The notes: generated by a model from the letters alone, not told the origin. DNA of 64,000 nt from Stakelama flava (GCF_019351405.1 NZ_JAHWZX010000003.1:265688-329687), one strand, 5' to 3'; numbered from the stretch's first letter, positions 1 to 9,138 are shown. Program-made: numbers and translations.

Positions 1-1812
1 GCTGGTATCGATCGTGCGCACCCGGTCGGGCGTGGCAAGCCAGCGACGCGGTGTGCCCAAGGGCGTGTCGCCGTCAAATGCCTGCGCGACGAGTTCGGCG
101 CCATAAGGAACGCTGATCGGCTGCGAATAAGCGGGCGAGGCCGCACCGGGTGCGGCTCCGATCATCGTATAGCGGATCGTCCCGATCCCTGCGGGCTGGC
201 GAAGTGTCGCGGTCAGCGCATCCTTTCCGGGCGTGAAGCGTGCCATCGGCTCCAGCGGCGCAACATCATAGCCAAGCCCCATCCGGTCCCAGCGGTGCAT
301 CGCGGTGACGAGCCGCTGCGAAAAGTCCGGCCAGTTCCGTTTCGGATTACGCCAGCCGATTTCCGCGATGATCGCCGCGCGGGGCCACAGCATCTTCGTT
401 GCATAGTCGGTGGTGCGGACATGTTCGGTCCATAAATTGCCCTGCACGCCCAATATATGCCGCCGCTGTTCAGGCGTGAGTTCGGCAGGCGACGGATCGA
501 ACGCGTAGACATGTTGCCAGTCGATCGTCTGGCCGCGCCCCGGCGGCTCGTCGGCGGCGTCGCTTTGCCGGTTGTCGAGATAGAGGATCGGTGCGGGCGA
601 AAGCACCGTGTCATGGCCCGCCTTCGCAGCGGTTACGGCGCCGTCGATGCCGCGCCACGACATGACGGTCGCATCGGCGGGCACCTTTCCCTCCAATATT
701 TCGTCCCAGCCGATCAGCCGCCGTCCATGCGCCTTCAGATACGCGCCAAGCTGCGCCATGAACCAGCCTTGGAGCGCGTTTTCATCGCGCAGCCCAAGTC
801 GCCTGATCCGCGCCTGGATTGCCGGGTTCGCCTTCCATTGATCCTTGACCGCCTCGTCACCGCCGACATGGATATAGGTGCCGGGAAACAGCTCGATGAC
901 TTCATCCAGCACATGCTCGACAAAGGTCAGCGTCGCTTCATCCGGATTCAGCAAATTGGGCAGGATGCCCCATTCATTGCTGGGTTCGCGCGGTGGATTG
1001 GGGGTCGAGGCAAGGTCGGGATAGGCGGCGATGATCGCGGTCGCGTGGCCCGGCATGTCGATTTCCGGCACGATCGTGACGTGTCGCGACTTCGCATAGG
1101 CGACGACGTCGCGAATCTCGTCCTTGGTATAGAAACCGCCATAGCGCACCGGCTTTCCGGTCTTCGGATCGGTGCCCGCCGCACCCGCCGGACGGCGCCA
1201 GGCGCCGATGCTGGTCAGACGCGGATAGCGGTCGATCGCGATCCGCCACCCCTGATCGTCCGACAAATGCCAGTGCAGCGTGTTGAGCTTCGCCATCGCC
1301 ATTCGGTCGATCAGCGATTTTACATAGGAAACGGGCTGAAAATGCCGCGCCGAATCGAGCATGACGCCACGCCAGCCAAATGCCGGCGCATCGTCGATGA
1401 CCACCGCATCGATCCGGCCGTCCTGGCTCGCGGCAATGATCTGCCACAGCGTTTCCGCGCCGTAGAACAGCCCGGCATCATCGCGTGCGCTGACCACCGC
1501 CCCCTTGGGAGTGACGGTCAGCCGATACGCGCCCATCTGCTTAAGCGAAGGATCGCGGCGAAAGCGGATCGCGCCCTTCGTGCTCAGCGCAAGCGCGGGG
1601 CCGCCGCTGCGCGCGACAAGATCGCGAAGCCGCCGTGCGGCGGCGCGCGCGCCCGCATCTTCCGCCATGATTTGCGTGCCAGACACGTCGAAGACGCCCG
1701 GCGCAGGCGTAACCTTTTGCGGGGAAGGGAGCAGGGCGGGCGTCCCGGCCATTGCCGCCTGCGCCATGCTGAACGACATGACGGCGGCGGCAATGGCGAG
1801 GCGCATTTTCAT
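1..1812 (-). CDS. GH20 beta-N-acetylhexosaminidase (3' end outside window)
   Basis: Secreted glycoside hydrolase family 20 enzyme expected to release terminal GlcNAc from chitooligosaccharides. The frame is open for 604 codons from the ATG at 1812 to the window edge, so the C-terminus is missing. It begins with a signal peptide (MKMRLAIAAAV, cleavage probably after AMA near residue 22) and is preceded by a GGGGGAAAG ribosome site. The family signature HVGGDE lies at about residues 315-320, with the catalytic Asp-Glu pair. Other family blocks are LHWHLSDDQGWR and VPEIDMPGHATA. The TonB receptor gene lies just upstream on the same strand (27-bp gap), so the two are probably co-transcribed. The long opposite-strand ORF over it is a shadow. 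Substrate is inferred from family and neighbours. Confidence 0.93.
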   Translation of the reverse strand, partial: MKMRLAIAAAVMSFSMAQAAMAGTPALLPSPQKVTPAPGVFDVSGTQIMAEDAGARAAARRLRDLVARSGGPALALSTKGAIRFRRDPSLKQMGAYRLTVTPKGAVVSARDDAGLFYGAETLWQIIAASQDGRIDAVVIDDAPAFGWRGVMLDSARHFQPVSYVKSLIDRMAMAKLNTLHWHLSDDQGWRIAIDRYPRLTSIGAWRRPAGAAGTDPKTGKPVRYGGFYTKDEIRDVVAYAKSRHVTIVPEIDMPGHATAIIAAYPDLASTPNPPREPSNEWGILPNLLNPDEATLTFVEHVLDEVIELFPGTYIHVGGDEAVKDQWKANPAIQARIRRLGLRDENALQGWFMAQLGAYLKAHGRRLIGWDEILEGKVPADATVMSWRGIDGAVTAAKAGHDTVLSPAPILYLDNRQSDAADEPPGRGQTIDWQHVYAFDPSPAELTPEQRRHILGVQGNLWTEHVRTTDYATKMLWPRAAIIAEIGWRNPKRNWPDFSQRLVTAMHRWDRMGLGYDVAPLEPMARFTPGKDALTATLRQPAGIGTIRYTMIGAAPGAASPAYSQPISVPYGAELVAQAFDGDTPLGTPRRWLATPDRVRTIDTS

Positions 1813-1838
1813 CTTTCCCCCAGCAAACGCGATTATGG

Positions 1839-4544
1839 TCAGAATTTCAGCTTCGCGCCAAGCCAGAAGGTTCGCCCATTGTCGTAATAGGCGCGCGGGA
1901 TCGAAGGATCGCCGACGAAATAATACAGCTTTTCATTGGTCAGGTTCTGCGCATCGAAGCTGAGCGCCACATGCGGCGTGATATTGACCAGCAGCGATCC
2001 GTCGAGCGATCCGAAATCATCCTGCCACATCGGCGTCGCGCGATCGATGCCGCTGCGGAATTTCGACCGGAAGGTATAGGCAAGCCGCGCCGACAACAGG
2101 TCGTTTTCGAAATAGCCGGTGATGTTGAACGTGTGCTTGGAATTGCCGTCCATTACCTCGCCGTCCGACGATTTGGCATCGGCATAGGTATAGTTGGCGA
2201 TGAACCCGAAGCCTGCGCCTATGGGTTGCTGGAGGTTGATTTCGACCCCCTTGTTCGACCCGCCCGGTCCGTTGACCGGTCCGGTCACCAGGAAGTTCGC
2301 GCCATCGGGATGCTGTTGCGTGACGAGGAAAATCGTGCTGCTCGCCGTGGTGATGTACGACGTGATGTCGAGATAGAACAGGTTTACCGACAACAGCGAT
2401 TGCGGGCCGTAATACCATTCGGCCGCGACGTTGAAGTTCCAGGCACGATACGGGTCGAGATTGGGATTGCCGCCCGCCGTCGCGGTCAGCGCCAGATCGC
2501 TTGCGGTGAACGCCCCGGCAAGCTGGGCAAAGCCGGGCCGCGACATCACCTTTGCCACGCCGCCGCGCAGCAGCAGGTCGGGCTGAAGCGAGAAGGTGAC
2601 ATTGGCGCTGGGCAGCCAGTCCCAATACCCGCGTGAGGTGGTGACGGTGCCGCAGGTGGAGCAGAACATCGTGACGGCATTGGCTTCGGCCGCATTGGGC
2701 GAATATTGCAGCGCGTCGAGATCGGTATGCACCGCGCGCAGGCCGATATTGCCGCGCCAGCGCGAATCATCGTCAAACTTCGCCATGGCATAGAACGCTT
2801 CGGTCTTTTCCTTTACCGAAAAGCTCGCCTGCGGGTAGAAATCGAAGACCCGCCCGCCATTGGTGCCGTCAAGCTGATCCAGCACCAGATCCTGATCGGC
2901 GAAGGAATAGCCCGGAAGCCCGCTCACCCGGTCGTTGTAATCGTCGGGCGTCACGCCGCCGTCGAACACCGTATCCAGCCCGACATCGCTGGTTCCCGAA
3001 TAGGCCCCGTTGCCTGCCCAGGAATATGCGTCATAGATCAGCTCACGTTTGTGATCGGTATAGCGTGCGCCGACCTTGACCGATTTCAGCAAACTGTCGT
3101 CGAAGGCATATTCGACATCGGTTTTGGCGTAGTATTCGCGATCGGGCGAGATAATCCGCCCACCCCATGACCAGCTGTAATAATTGTCGAGATAGCCGGC
3201 CGAGGTCACGTCGTCGGGCAGGTCGGGATAGTCCACTGACGCGCCCTTGCCGTCGATCTGATAATCGACGCCGGTATGCCAATAGGTTTCCCAGGCATAG
3301 GTATCGGTCGTCGCGCCCTTGCCCTTGGTATAGCCGATCTGGCCGGTGACGGTGACATGGTCGCCCGCATGCCAGGTCGCATCGGCGTTGATGTCCCAGG
3401 TCGACGAATAGGAATCGCGGAAGATATCGTCTTGCACCCGGCCGTTGACCGGCGAACCATCGGCGGTGGTCCCGGCAAAGCTTGCGGCAGTCAGATAGCC
3501 GTTGGTGACGGTATAATCCTGCAGTGCATAGCCATCGGTTCCCGGCGTCGAATTTGCGCCGATGACGTTGCTGATCCACGCCATCGAATTGCGATTGACG
3601 TTGTTCGCGTCGAGCCGGCTGTACAGCCCGTTTATGTCGAGTTCGAAATCGCTGTTCGGTTTGAACTGCAACGCCAGCGTGCCGCCCTTGCGCTCACGCT
3701 TCTGGGTGAAATAGCTCGCGCCGATCAGATTGGGCGCGGCCACCGTTTCGCCGCTTCCGGCGAAATCGTCATAGCTGGTATAGCCCAGAAATTCCTGGCC
3801 ATCGCGGCGGAAGAAGCGTTCCTGATAAAAGCCGGTGGCAAGGATGCCAAAGGTTTCGGCCTTGTTCTTCCAGCTGAACAGTCCCGATACCTGCGGCGCC
3901 AGCTTGTCGGAAAGGTCGTTGTAATTGGCCTGCACGGTCAGGCTGGCGCTATAGGCGGGAAGGTCGAGCGGCATTCGGCTGTGCACGTTGATCGTGCCGC
4001 CCACCCCGCCTTCGGGAATGTCCGCCTGGCTTGACTTGTAAACTTCCAGGCTGCCGACGATTTCGGAAGGCAACAGCGAGAAATCCAAGCTGCGCCCGCC
4101 CGCCTGCTGATCGAGCACGAACCAGTCGCCGCTGGCGATGCCGTGCCCGTCGAGCAGCGTCAGGTTCAGCGCGGGATCGGTGCCGCGGATCGATACCGAC
4201 TGGTTTTCGCCGAAACCGCCCGCCGCCGCCGAACCGGTGACCACGTTCACCCCGGTCAGGCGGCCAAGCGAATCGGCGACGTTCTTGTCGGGGAATTTGC
4301 CGATATCCTGCGCGGTCACGACTTCGGAGATCAGGTCCGAATCGCGCTTCTGGGTCAGCGCCGCCTGAATCGAGGCGCGAATGCCGGTGACGACGATATC
4401 CTCGTCCTGCGTCGCGCTATCGTCCTGGCCATAGCTATCCTTTGGCGCGGTCTGCGCAGCGGCGGGCATTGCCGCCATCAACGCGATCGCGCTTGCCGTC
4501 GCGGTGAACAGCGCCTTGGGCGCCGTGGTCGGAGCATAGATCAT
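1839..4544 (-). CDS. TonB-dependent receptor, probably for chitooligosaccharides
   Basis: Outer-membrane TonB-dependent transporter of 901 aa. The start at 4544 was chosen because it gives a clean signal peptide ending in PAAAQ and sits behind GAGGGGGACC; an upstream in-frame codon at 4580 has neither. After the signal comes a short TonB-box-like stretch (EDIVVTGIRAS), then a plug domain (about residues 50-170, with KFPDKNVADSLGRLTGV and SVSIRGTDPALN). The 22-strand barrel follows and ends in aromatic Phe (LGAKLKF). This architecture is typical of the long alphaproteobacterial receptors used for sugars; Caulobacter NagA is the known GlcNAc example. The divergent nag genes and the downstream hexosaminidase support the substrate, which remains an inference. 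Confidence 0.92.
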   Translation of the reverse strand: MIYAPTTAPKALFTATASAIALMAAMPAAAQTAPKDSYGQDDSATQDEDIVVTGIRASIQAALTQKRDSDLISEVVTAQDIGKFPDKNVADSLGRLTGVNVVTGSAAAGGFGENQSVSIRGTDPALNLTLLDGHGIASGDWFVLDQQAGGRSLDFSLLPSEIVGSLEVYKSSQADIPEGGVGGTINVHSRMPLDLPAYSASLTVQANYNDLSDKLAPQVSGLFSWKNKAETFGILATGFYQERFFRRDGQEFLGYTSYDDFAGSGETVAAPNLIGASYFTQKRERKGGTLALQFKPNSDFELDINGLYSRLDANNVNRNSMAWISNVIGANSTPGTDGYALQDYTVTNGYLTAASFAGTTADGSPVNGRVQDDIFRDSYSSTWDINADATWHAGDHVTVTGQIGYTKGKGATTDTYAWETYWHTGVDYQIDGKGASVDYPDLPDDVTSAGYLDNYYSWSWGGRIISPDREYYAKTDVEYAFDDSLLKSVKVGARYTDHKRELIYDAYSWAGNGAYSGTSDVGLDTVFDGGVTPDDYNDRVSGLPGYSFADQDLVLDQLDGTNGGRVFDFYPQASFSVKEKTEAFYAMAKFDDDSRWRGNIGLRAVHTDLDALQYSPNAAEANAVTMFCSTCGTVTTSRGYWDWLPSANVTFSLQPDLLLRGGVAKVMSRPGFAQLAGAFTASDLALTATAGGNPNLDPYRAWNFNVAAEWYYGPQSLLSVNLFYLDITSYITTASSTIFLVTQQHPDGANFLVTGPVNGPGGSNKGVEINLQQPIGAGFGFIANYTYADAKSSDGEVMDGNSKHTFNITGYFENDLLSARLAYTFRSKFRSGIDRATPMWQDDFGSLDGSLLVNITPHVALSFDAQNLTNEKLYYFVGDPSIPRAYYDNGRTFWLGAKLKF

Positions 4545-4566
4545 AACCGGTCCCCCTCTGGTTGAT

Positions 4567-4590
4567 ATGCTTTGGACCATACCAAAGCAT
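4567..4590. promoter_or_regulatory. Palindromic operator candidate upstream of the TonB receptor
   Basis: Perfect 9-bp inverted repeat, ATGCTTTGG-N6-CCAAAGCAT, in the divergent region between the receptor and the GntR gene. The TTTGG/CCAAA cores and the internal GGTATGGTCC resemble half-sites used by HutC-type GntR regulators. It probably binds the adjacent regulator to control the receptor promoter. Confidence 0.6.
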
Positions 4591-4682
4591 TACCGATGCA
4601 CCCGCGACCAACCAGAAACCCCACCTATGGCCACGGAAATCTTGGTTCCGGCACAAATTAATCTTCATTCGCCATAAATTTG

Positions 4683-4729
4683 CAATACCAAAATTGATGC
4701 CAATATGATTTTTCGCAATTTTGGTATTG
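4683..4729. promoter_or_regulatory. Long palindromic operator candidate upstream of the GntR gene
   Basis: Perfect 14-bp inverted repeat: CAATACCAAAATTG at 4683-4696 and CAATTTTGGTATTG at 4716-4729, separated by 19 bp. It shares the CCAAA/TTTGG core with the palindrome at 4567-4590. Its position just upstream of the GntR start suggests autoregulation and control of the nag operon; it could also form an RNA hairpin in the leader. Confidence 0.6.
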
Positions 4730-4777
4730 AAAAGGACTTTCTTTTAGCCGTAAGGCTTGGCGATCGAGAGGGGGCCA

Positions 4778-5512
4778 ATGTTCATCGAACGTATCGGAAA
4801 ACTGGAAGATGGCGGCAGCGCGCCGCTCTATCTTCAGTTGCAGCGCGTCCTGCGTTCGGCGATCGAACGGCACGTCCTCGCGCCCGATGAGGCGCTTCCG
4901 CCCGAACGCGATCTGGCCGAAGCATACAATATATCGCGTGTGACGGTGCGCAAGGCGCTGGACGGGCTGGTCGATGCGCATCTGCTTACCCGCCGTCGCG
5001 GTGCAGGTACATTTGTCGCGGCGCGCGTGGAAAAGAATTTCGCGACCATCTCTTCGTTTACCGAGGATATGCTCGCACGCGGACGCCAGCCGGGCAGCCG
5101 CTGGGTTTCGCGAAGCAAGGGGCAGGTTTCGCCCGAAGAGGCGATGGCGCTCGGCCTTGGTCCGGGTAGCCCGGTCTATCGCTTCGTGCGCATCCGCTAT
5201 GCCGATGGGCAGTCGATGGCGCTGGAACAGGCGACGGTGCCCGAAGGCATGCTTACCTCGCTCGATGCGGTCGGCGATTCGTTGTACGAGGCACTGGGCG
5301 ATGCGCGGCCGGTGCGCGTGTTGCAACGGTTGCGCGCGGTATTGTTCGCGCCCGAACATGCCGAAATGCTGGGCATCGATCCGACCGCGCCGGGGCTGGA
5401 GATCGAACGCCGCGGCTTTGCCGCCGATGGGCGGACGTCGGAATTCACCAAATCCTATTATCGCGGCGACGCCTATGACTTCGTGTCTGAACTCAGCACC
5501 GCGCCGCGCTGA
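4778..5512 (+). CDS. GntR/HutC-family transcriptional regulator of GlcNAc use (NagR-like)
   Basis: A 244-aa regulator. The ATG at 4778 is preferred over an in-frame TTG at 4757 because GAGAGGGGG precedes it. Residues about 10-75 form the winged helix-turn-helix (PLYLQLQRVLRSAI, PPERDLAEAYNISRVTVRK, RRGAGTFVA). The rest is a UTRA ligand domain (about 95-235), ending SYYRGDAYDFVSELS, as in NagR/YvoA-type proteins that sense GlcNAc-6-P or glucosamine-6-P. It is the first gene of a rightward operon with the deaminase and nagA, and is divergent from the receptor and hexosaminidase. The two palindromes upstream are likely targets. Confidence 0.9.
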   Translation: MFIERIGKLEDGGSAPLYLQLQRVLRSAIERHVLAPDEALPPERDLAEAYNISRVTVRKALDGLVDAHLLTRRRGAGTFVAARVEKNFATISSFTEDMLARGRQPGSRWVSRSKGQVSPEEAMALGLGPGSPVYRFVRIRYADGQSMALEQATVPEGMLTSLDAVGDSLYEALGDARPVRVLQRLRAVLFAPEHAEMLGIDPTAPGLEIERRGFAADGRTSEFTKSYYRGDAYDFVSELSTAPR

Positions 5513-5537
5513 CCGGCGCAAAGGGGGACCAATCATC

Positions 5538-6572
5538 GTGCCGATCACAGCCGAAACCACGTTGATGTTTCGCGAAGCGAGCGAAGCCGGACAGGTCGCC
5601 CGGCGGCAACGCGCCGCGAATGCTGGAGTGCTCGATGCGCTGGGCAAGCGGCTGCGCGGTGATTCCCCGCGTGCTGTGGTGACGCTGGCACGCGGAAGTT
5701 CCGACTGTGCGGCAACCTTCGCGCGCTATCTGATCGAGCGCCGGGCAGGCGTGCTGACGAGTTCCGCCTCGCCATCGGTCGCGTCGGTCTATGATTCGGT
5801 GCCTGATATGCATGGCGCTCTGGTGATCGCCATTTCGCAATCGGGTCGCAGTCCGGACCTGTGCACCGCGGCGGCGCGCGCGAAACGGCAGGGGGCAACG
5901 ATCCTCGCGCTGGTTAATGATGCCGGCTCGCCGCTCGCGCGCGATGCGGATATCTGCCTGCCGCTTCATGCCGGGCCGGAACGCAGCGTTGCGGCAACCA
6001 AGAGTTTCATCGCCAGCCTGACCGCGGCGCTGGATCTGATCGCGCACTGGACCGAAGACGTGGGCCTGTCGGCCGCGCTGGATGCGCTTCCCGATCAGCT
6101 GGACGCGGCGTGGCAATGCGACTGGACGCCCGCCTTGCCCCTGCTGGAATCGGTGCGCAGCCTGTATGTTGCCGGGCGCGGTCACGGCTTCGGGATCGCG
6201 CAGGAAGCGGCTTTGAAATTCAAGGAAACGTGCGGGTTTCACGCCGAAGCCTATAGCGCCGCCGAAATCCGCCATGGTCCGATGGCGATCGTCGGCAAGG
6301 GCTTTCCGGTCCTGATGTTCGGTCAGTCCGATGCGAGTCTGGAAAGCATTGCAGACCTGGCGCGCGATTTCACCGCGCGCGGCGCCACTGTCCTGCGCGC
6401 CGGGGTCCCGGGCGAAGGCGGTGTCGTGCTTCCGGTCATCACCGCCGATCCGCTGACCGCGCCGGTGCTTGCCATCGCCAGCTTCTACCGCATGGTCAAT
6501 GCGCTTGCGGTGCGGCGCGGGCTGGATCCCGATTCGCCGCCGCATTTGCGCAAAGTGACCGAGACCGTCTGA
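5538..6572 (+). CDS. nagB-II: SIS-domain glucosamine-6-phosphate deaminase (NagB-II type)
   Basis: A 344-aa protein with two sugar-isomerase (SIS) domains, as in the isomerase half of GlmS and in NagB-II, which converts glucosamine-6-P to fructose-6-P plus ammonia. No glutaminase domain is present, so it is not GlmS. Recognisable blocks are VTLARGSSDCAA, AISQSGRSPD, ERSVAATKSFIASL, GRGHGFGIAQEAALKFKE and AEAYSAAEIRHGPMA. I chose the GTG at 5538 because AAAGGGGG precedes it and the protein then starts at the family N-terminus (TLMFREASEA). It lies 25 bp after the GntR gene, and its stop overlaps the nagA start by one base, so the genes are translationally coupled. Confidence 0.9.
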   Translation: MPITAETTLMFREASEAGQVARRQRAANAGVLDALGKRLRGDSPRAVVTLARGSSDCAATFARYLIERRAGVLTSSASPSVASVYDSVPDMHGALVIAISQSGRSPDLCTAAARAKRQGATILALVNDAGSPLARDADICLPLHAGPERSVAATKSFIASLTAALDLIAHWTEDVGLSAALDALPDQLDAAWQCDWTPALPLLESVRSLYVAGRGHGFGIAQEAALKFKETCGFHAEAYSAAEIRHGPMAIVGKGFPVLMFGQSDASLESIADLARDFTARGATVLRAGVPGEGGVVLPVITADPLTAPVLAIASFYRMVNALAVRRGLDPDSPPHLRKVTETV

Positions 6573-7708
6573 TGCCAACCGCGCTTTGCAATGGTCGCAT
6601 CATGGTTCCGGCTGGCCTGCGCGATGATGTCTGCGTCGTTATCGACGGCACGGATATTCGCACAGTATCTTCCGGTCCGCCGCCTGATGCGGAGATCGTC
6701 GATCTGGGCGGCAAGCTGCTGCTGCCTGGATTCGTCGATGTGCAGGTCAATGGCGGCGGCGGCCGGTTGTTCAACGACGATCCGAGCGTGGAGACGATCG
6801 CGGCGATCGCCGCCGCACATCGCCGGTTCGGCACGACGGGTCTGCTGCCCACGCTGATCAGCGATGATCTGAACGTGGTGGAAAAGGGGATAGCTGCCGT
6901 CGACGCCGCGATCGCGGCGGGCGTTCCGGGAATATTGGGTATCCATGTCGAAGGCCCGTTCCTCAGCCCCGCGCGGCACGGCATCCACCTGACCTCCAAG
7001 CTGCGGCGGCTGGAGGACGATTTCATCGCGGTTCTCGGCGGCGCGAAGCATGGCCGCACCCTCGTCACCATCGCGCCGGAAATCGTTAGGCCTGATCAGG
7101 TCGCGCGGCTCACCGCCGCCGGGGTGATTGTCTCGGCGGGCCATTCGGACGCCGGTTACGATCAGGTGCGCGCCGCAATCGATTCGGGCGTCACCGGATT
7201 CACCCATTTGTTCAACGCCATGTCGCAGCTTCGCAATCGCGCGCCGGGCATGGTGGGCGCGGCGCTGGAGGATGAAAGCGTCTATTGCGGTGTCATTGTC
7301 GACGGTCACCATATTCACCCGGCCAGCCTTCGCGTGGCACTCCGTGCGAAGGGCCCCGAACATATGATGCTGGTCACCGACGCGATGCCCAGCGTCGGAT
7401 GTGAGAATGGCGATTTCCTGCTGCAGGGCCGCGCGATCACGCGCAGCGACGATCGGCTTCTGGACGCCGAAGGGACGCTTGCCGGTTCGACGCTCAGCAT
7501 GGCGCGCGCCGTTGCCAATGTCATCGATATGGGCAGGGTGACGCTGCACCAGGCATCAAGGATGGCATCGACCACTCCGGCGGAATTTCTGGGATTGGGC
7601 GACCGGCTGGGTGCGATCGTGGCGGGCCTGCGCGCCGATCTGGTCGCGCTGAACGACGATTATACGGTCGCGCAAAGCTGGATCGGCGGCGTTCCGGATC
7701 GCGACTGA
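6572..7708 (+). CDS. nagA: N-acetylglucosamine-6-phosphate deacetylase
   Basis: A 378-aa amidohydrolase that removes acetate from GlcNAc-6-P, giving glucosamine-6-P for the deaminase encoded just upstream. Diagnostic segments include LLLPGFVDVQVNGGGG near the N-terminus, GIHVEGPFLSPARHGIH with the metal-ligand Glu, VSAGHSDAGY and GFTHLFNAMSQL with metal-binding His, and LVTDAMPSVG with the catalytic Asp. Length is normal for the family. The ATG overlaps the previous stop (TGATG). It is the last gene of the nag operon; no GlcNAc kinase or inner-membrane permease is visible in the window. Confidence 0.95.
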   Translation: MPTALCNGRIMVPAGLRDDVCVVIDGTDIRTVSSGPPPDAEIVDLGGKLLLPGFVDVQVNGGGGRLFNDDPSVETIAAIAAAHRRFGTTGLLPTLISDDLNVVEKGIAAVDAAIAAGVPGILGIHVEGPFLSPARHGIHLTSKLRRLEDDFIAVLGGAKHGRTLVTIAPEIVRPDQVARLTAAGVIVSAGHSDAGYDQVRAAIDSGVTGFTHLFNAMSQLRNRAPGMVGAALEDESVYCGVIVDGHHIHPASLRVALRAKGPEHMMLVTDAMPSVGCENGDFLLQGRAITRSDDRLLDAEGTLAGSTLSMARAVANVIDMGRVTLHQASRMASTTPAEFLGLGDRLGAIVAGLRADLVALNDDYTVAQSWIGGVPDRD

Positions 7709-7867
7709 GGTATCGTTAAAGCATCTCACTGGTCTGCGAATGCGTCGTCTGATCGCGCGTCATCGATCAAGCCTTTTGCGGTAGGGTGTGTATGCCGGAA
7801 GCATGGGGGAGCGGCCTCGCCTGCCGGGGTGTTCGATGCGTTTTATGCATGCTTCGATCCACGCCCC

Positions 7868-8059
7868 GCCGAATCCGCGCAGGAAAGAATATTCAATCAA
7901 TATAAAGCTGGTATCGTCAATTATACCGATGTCGTCTCCACCGCTCAGCGCGCGGCAGGCCTGGATTCAGGCGCAGGTGGACCGCCAGACGGCGGCAATT
8001 GCGCTATCCAGGCGATCGGAGGCGGCTGGGAAGGCCTTGGAAAGCGGGTGGGACCATAA
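7868..8059 (+). pseudogene. C-terminal remnant of a NodT-type efflux outer-membrane factor
   Basis: Two overlapping frames together spell the end of an RND-efflux outer-membrane lipoprotein. One frame reads AESAQERIFNQYKAGIVNY and TDVVSTAQ, the +1 frame reads LSARQAWIQAQVDRQTAAIA, and the first frame resumes with IQAIGGGWE. Intact proteins of this family end with the same sequence in a single frame, so at least two indels have occurred. Nothing of the N-terminal four-fifths is present, nor are pump genes. Confidence 0.75.
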
Positions 8060-8078
8060 CCGAAGAAGGAAGTGAATA

Positions 8079-8354
8079 GTGAAGAAGACAGCCATTATCA
8101 TCGCGGCGATAGGAGCGCTCACCACGACGGCGGTTCCGGCATTCGCGCAATCGCATCAGGAACGCCGGCCTGCCGCCCGGCACGACGATCATTCCGGTCG
8201 TAACGACGATACGCCGCCGCCCGCCCACTGGAACCGCGGCAAGAATGAATGGAGCCATCATGTCGCCGCCTGCAAGGCGCGGTATCACACCTATAATGCG
8301 CGTACGGACATGTTCTATGCGCGACCCGGCGTGAAAAAACGCTGCCGTCTGTAA
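8079..8354 (+). CDS. Small secreted protein, BA14K-like C-terminus
   Basis: A 91-aa protein with a convincing signal peptide (MKKTAIIIAAIGALTTTAVP, then AFAQ), a His/Asp-rich linker and a C-terminal motif with two cysteines (ACKARYHTYNARTDMF, then KKRCRL). The Cys-x2-RY-x2-Y spacing and terminal Cys resemble the BA14K family of alphaproteobacterial cell-surface proteins, but the match is by eye. GAAGGAAG precedes the start. A hairpin follows at 8371-8397, so it is probably a one-gene unit. Function unknown; periplasmic or surface location likely. Confidence 0.7.
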   Translation: MKKTAIIIAAIGALTTTAVPAFAQSHQERRPAARHDDHSGRNDDTPPPAHWNRGKNEWSHHVAACKARYHTYNARTDMFYARPGVKKRCRL

Positions 8355-8370
8355 CGACGCGCCGCAAAAA

Positions 8371-8397
8371 CCGGCCCGGCCCCGCTGGACGGGCCGG
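8371..8397 (+). terminator. GC-rich hairpin, probable terminator
   Basis: CCGGCCCG at 8371-8378 pairs with CGGGCCGG at 8390-8397 (8-bp stem, 11-nt loop), 17 nt after the stop of the small secreted protein and preceded by AAAAA. The downstream T-tract is poor, so termination may be weak or factor-assisted. Confidence 0.6.
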
Positions 8398-8516
8398 TAT
8401 TGCGCGTTACACTGGGCAATGCCTCTCCGCTTTGCCGGGGCAAGTCCAGTGCGGCAAGTGTGCGTGTCTCCAAGAGAGACCTGTATTCAGGGTAGCGCTC
8501 CGGTTAGCTATGCTCC

Positions 8517-9113
8517 ATGACCAAGCCGCCTGCAAATGCCATCCGATCCAAAGGACGTCCGCTGCGCGCCGATGCGCAACGCAATATGGAAGCGATCCTT
8601 TCCGCAGCCAAAGCGGTTTTTGAAACAGAAGGTGTAGACGCTCCGGTGCGCGACATCGCTGCTGCGGCCGGTGTCGGGATGGGTACGCTCTATCGTCATT
8701 TTCCGCAGCGCGCCGACCTTATCTCCGGCGTGCTTCGCTCCGAAATCGATGCCTGTGCCGACGCGGCGGCGACGTTGGCTGCCGAACATGATCCTATCGA
8801 GGCCTTGCACGCCTGGATACTGCGCTATGCCTTTTTCATCGGCACCAAGCGCGGTTTGTCGTCCGTCCTGCATTCCGGCGATCCGGCATATAAGACGCTC
8901 CCGGATTATTTCGAACAACGCTTCAAACCGGTGCTTCGATCGCTCCTTGCCGCTGCGGCGGAAGCGGGCGAGGCGCGCTCTGGCGTCGACCCGGACGATC
9001 TTCTGAATGCGATCGGCTGTCTGGGCATGCGGACAAGTGCAGGCAGCAGCGAACAGACGGCGCGCATGGTCAGCCTTCTGGTCGACGGCCTACGATACAA
9101 ACCCGACCGCTGA
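8517..9113 (+). CDS. TetR-family transcriptional regulator
   Basis: A 198-aa repressor-type protein. The N-terminal helix-turn-helix (about residues 22-70) has the family pattern AILSAAKAVFETEGVDAPV and AAAAGVGMGTLYRHFPQRAD. The C-terminal half is a helical ligand domain whose inducer cannot be predicted. It lies 98 bp upstream of a short-chain dehydrogenase on the same strand, with two related palindromes in the gap. TetR/SDR pairs are common, and the regulator probably represses the dehydrogenase. Confidence 0.9.
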   Translation: MTKPPANAIRSKGRPLRADAQRNMEAILSAAKAVFETEGVDAPVRDIAAAAGVGMGTLYRHFPQRADLISGVLRSEIDACADAAATLAAEHDPIEALHAWILRYAFFIGTKRGLSSVLHSGDPAYKTLPDYFEQRFKPVLRSLLAAAAEAGEARSGVDPDDLLNAIGCLGMRTSAGSSEQTARMVSLLVDGLRYKPDR

Positions 9114-9138
9114 TTTTTTACAACGATGTGGTTGTAAG

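Noticed and set aside
457..1887. Long plus-strand ORF opposite the hexosaminidase
   Set aside because: High-GC shadow ORF; the minus-strand frame carries the GH20 motifs.
3276..4034. Plus-strand ORFs opposite the TonB receptor
   Set aside because: No domain and no ribosome site; they mirror codon bias of the real gene.
5538..6572. GlmS glutamine amidotransferase
   Set aside because: Only the two SIS domains are present, with no glutaminase domain and a nag operon context.
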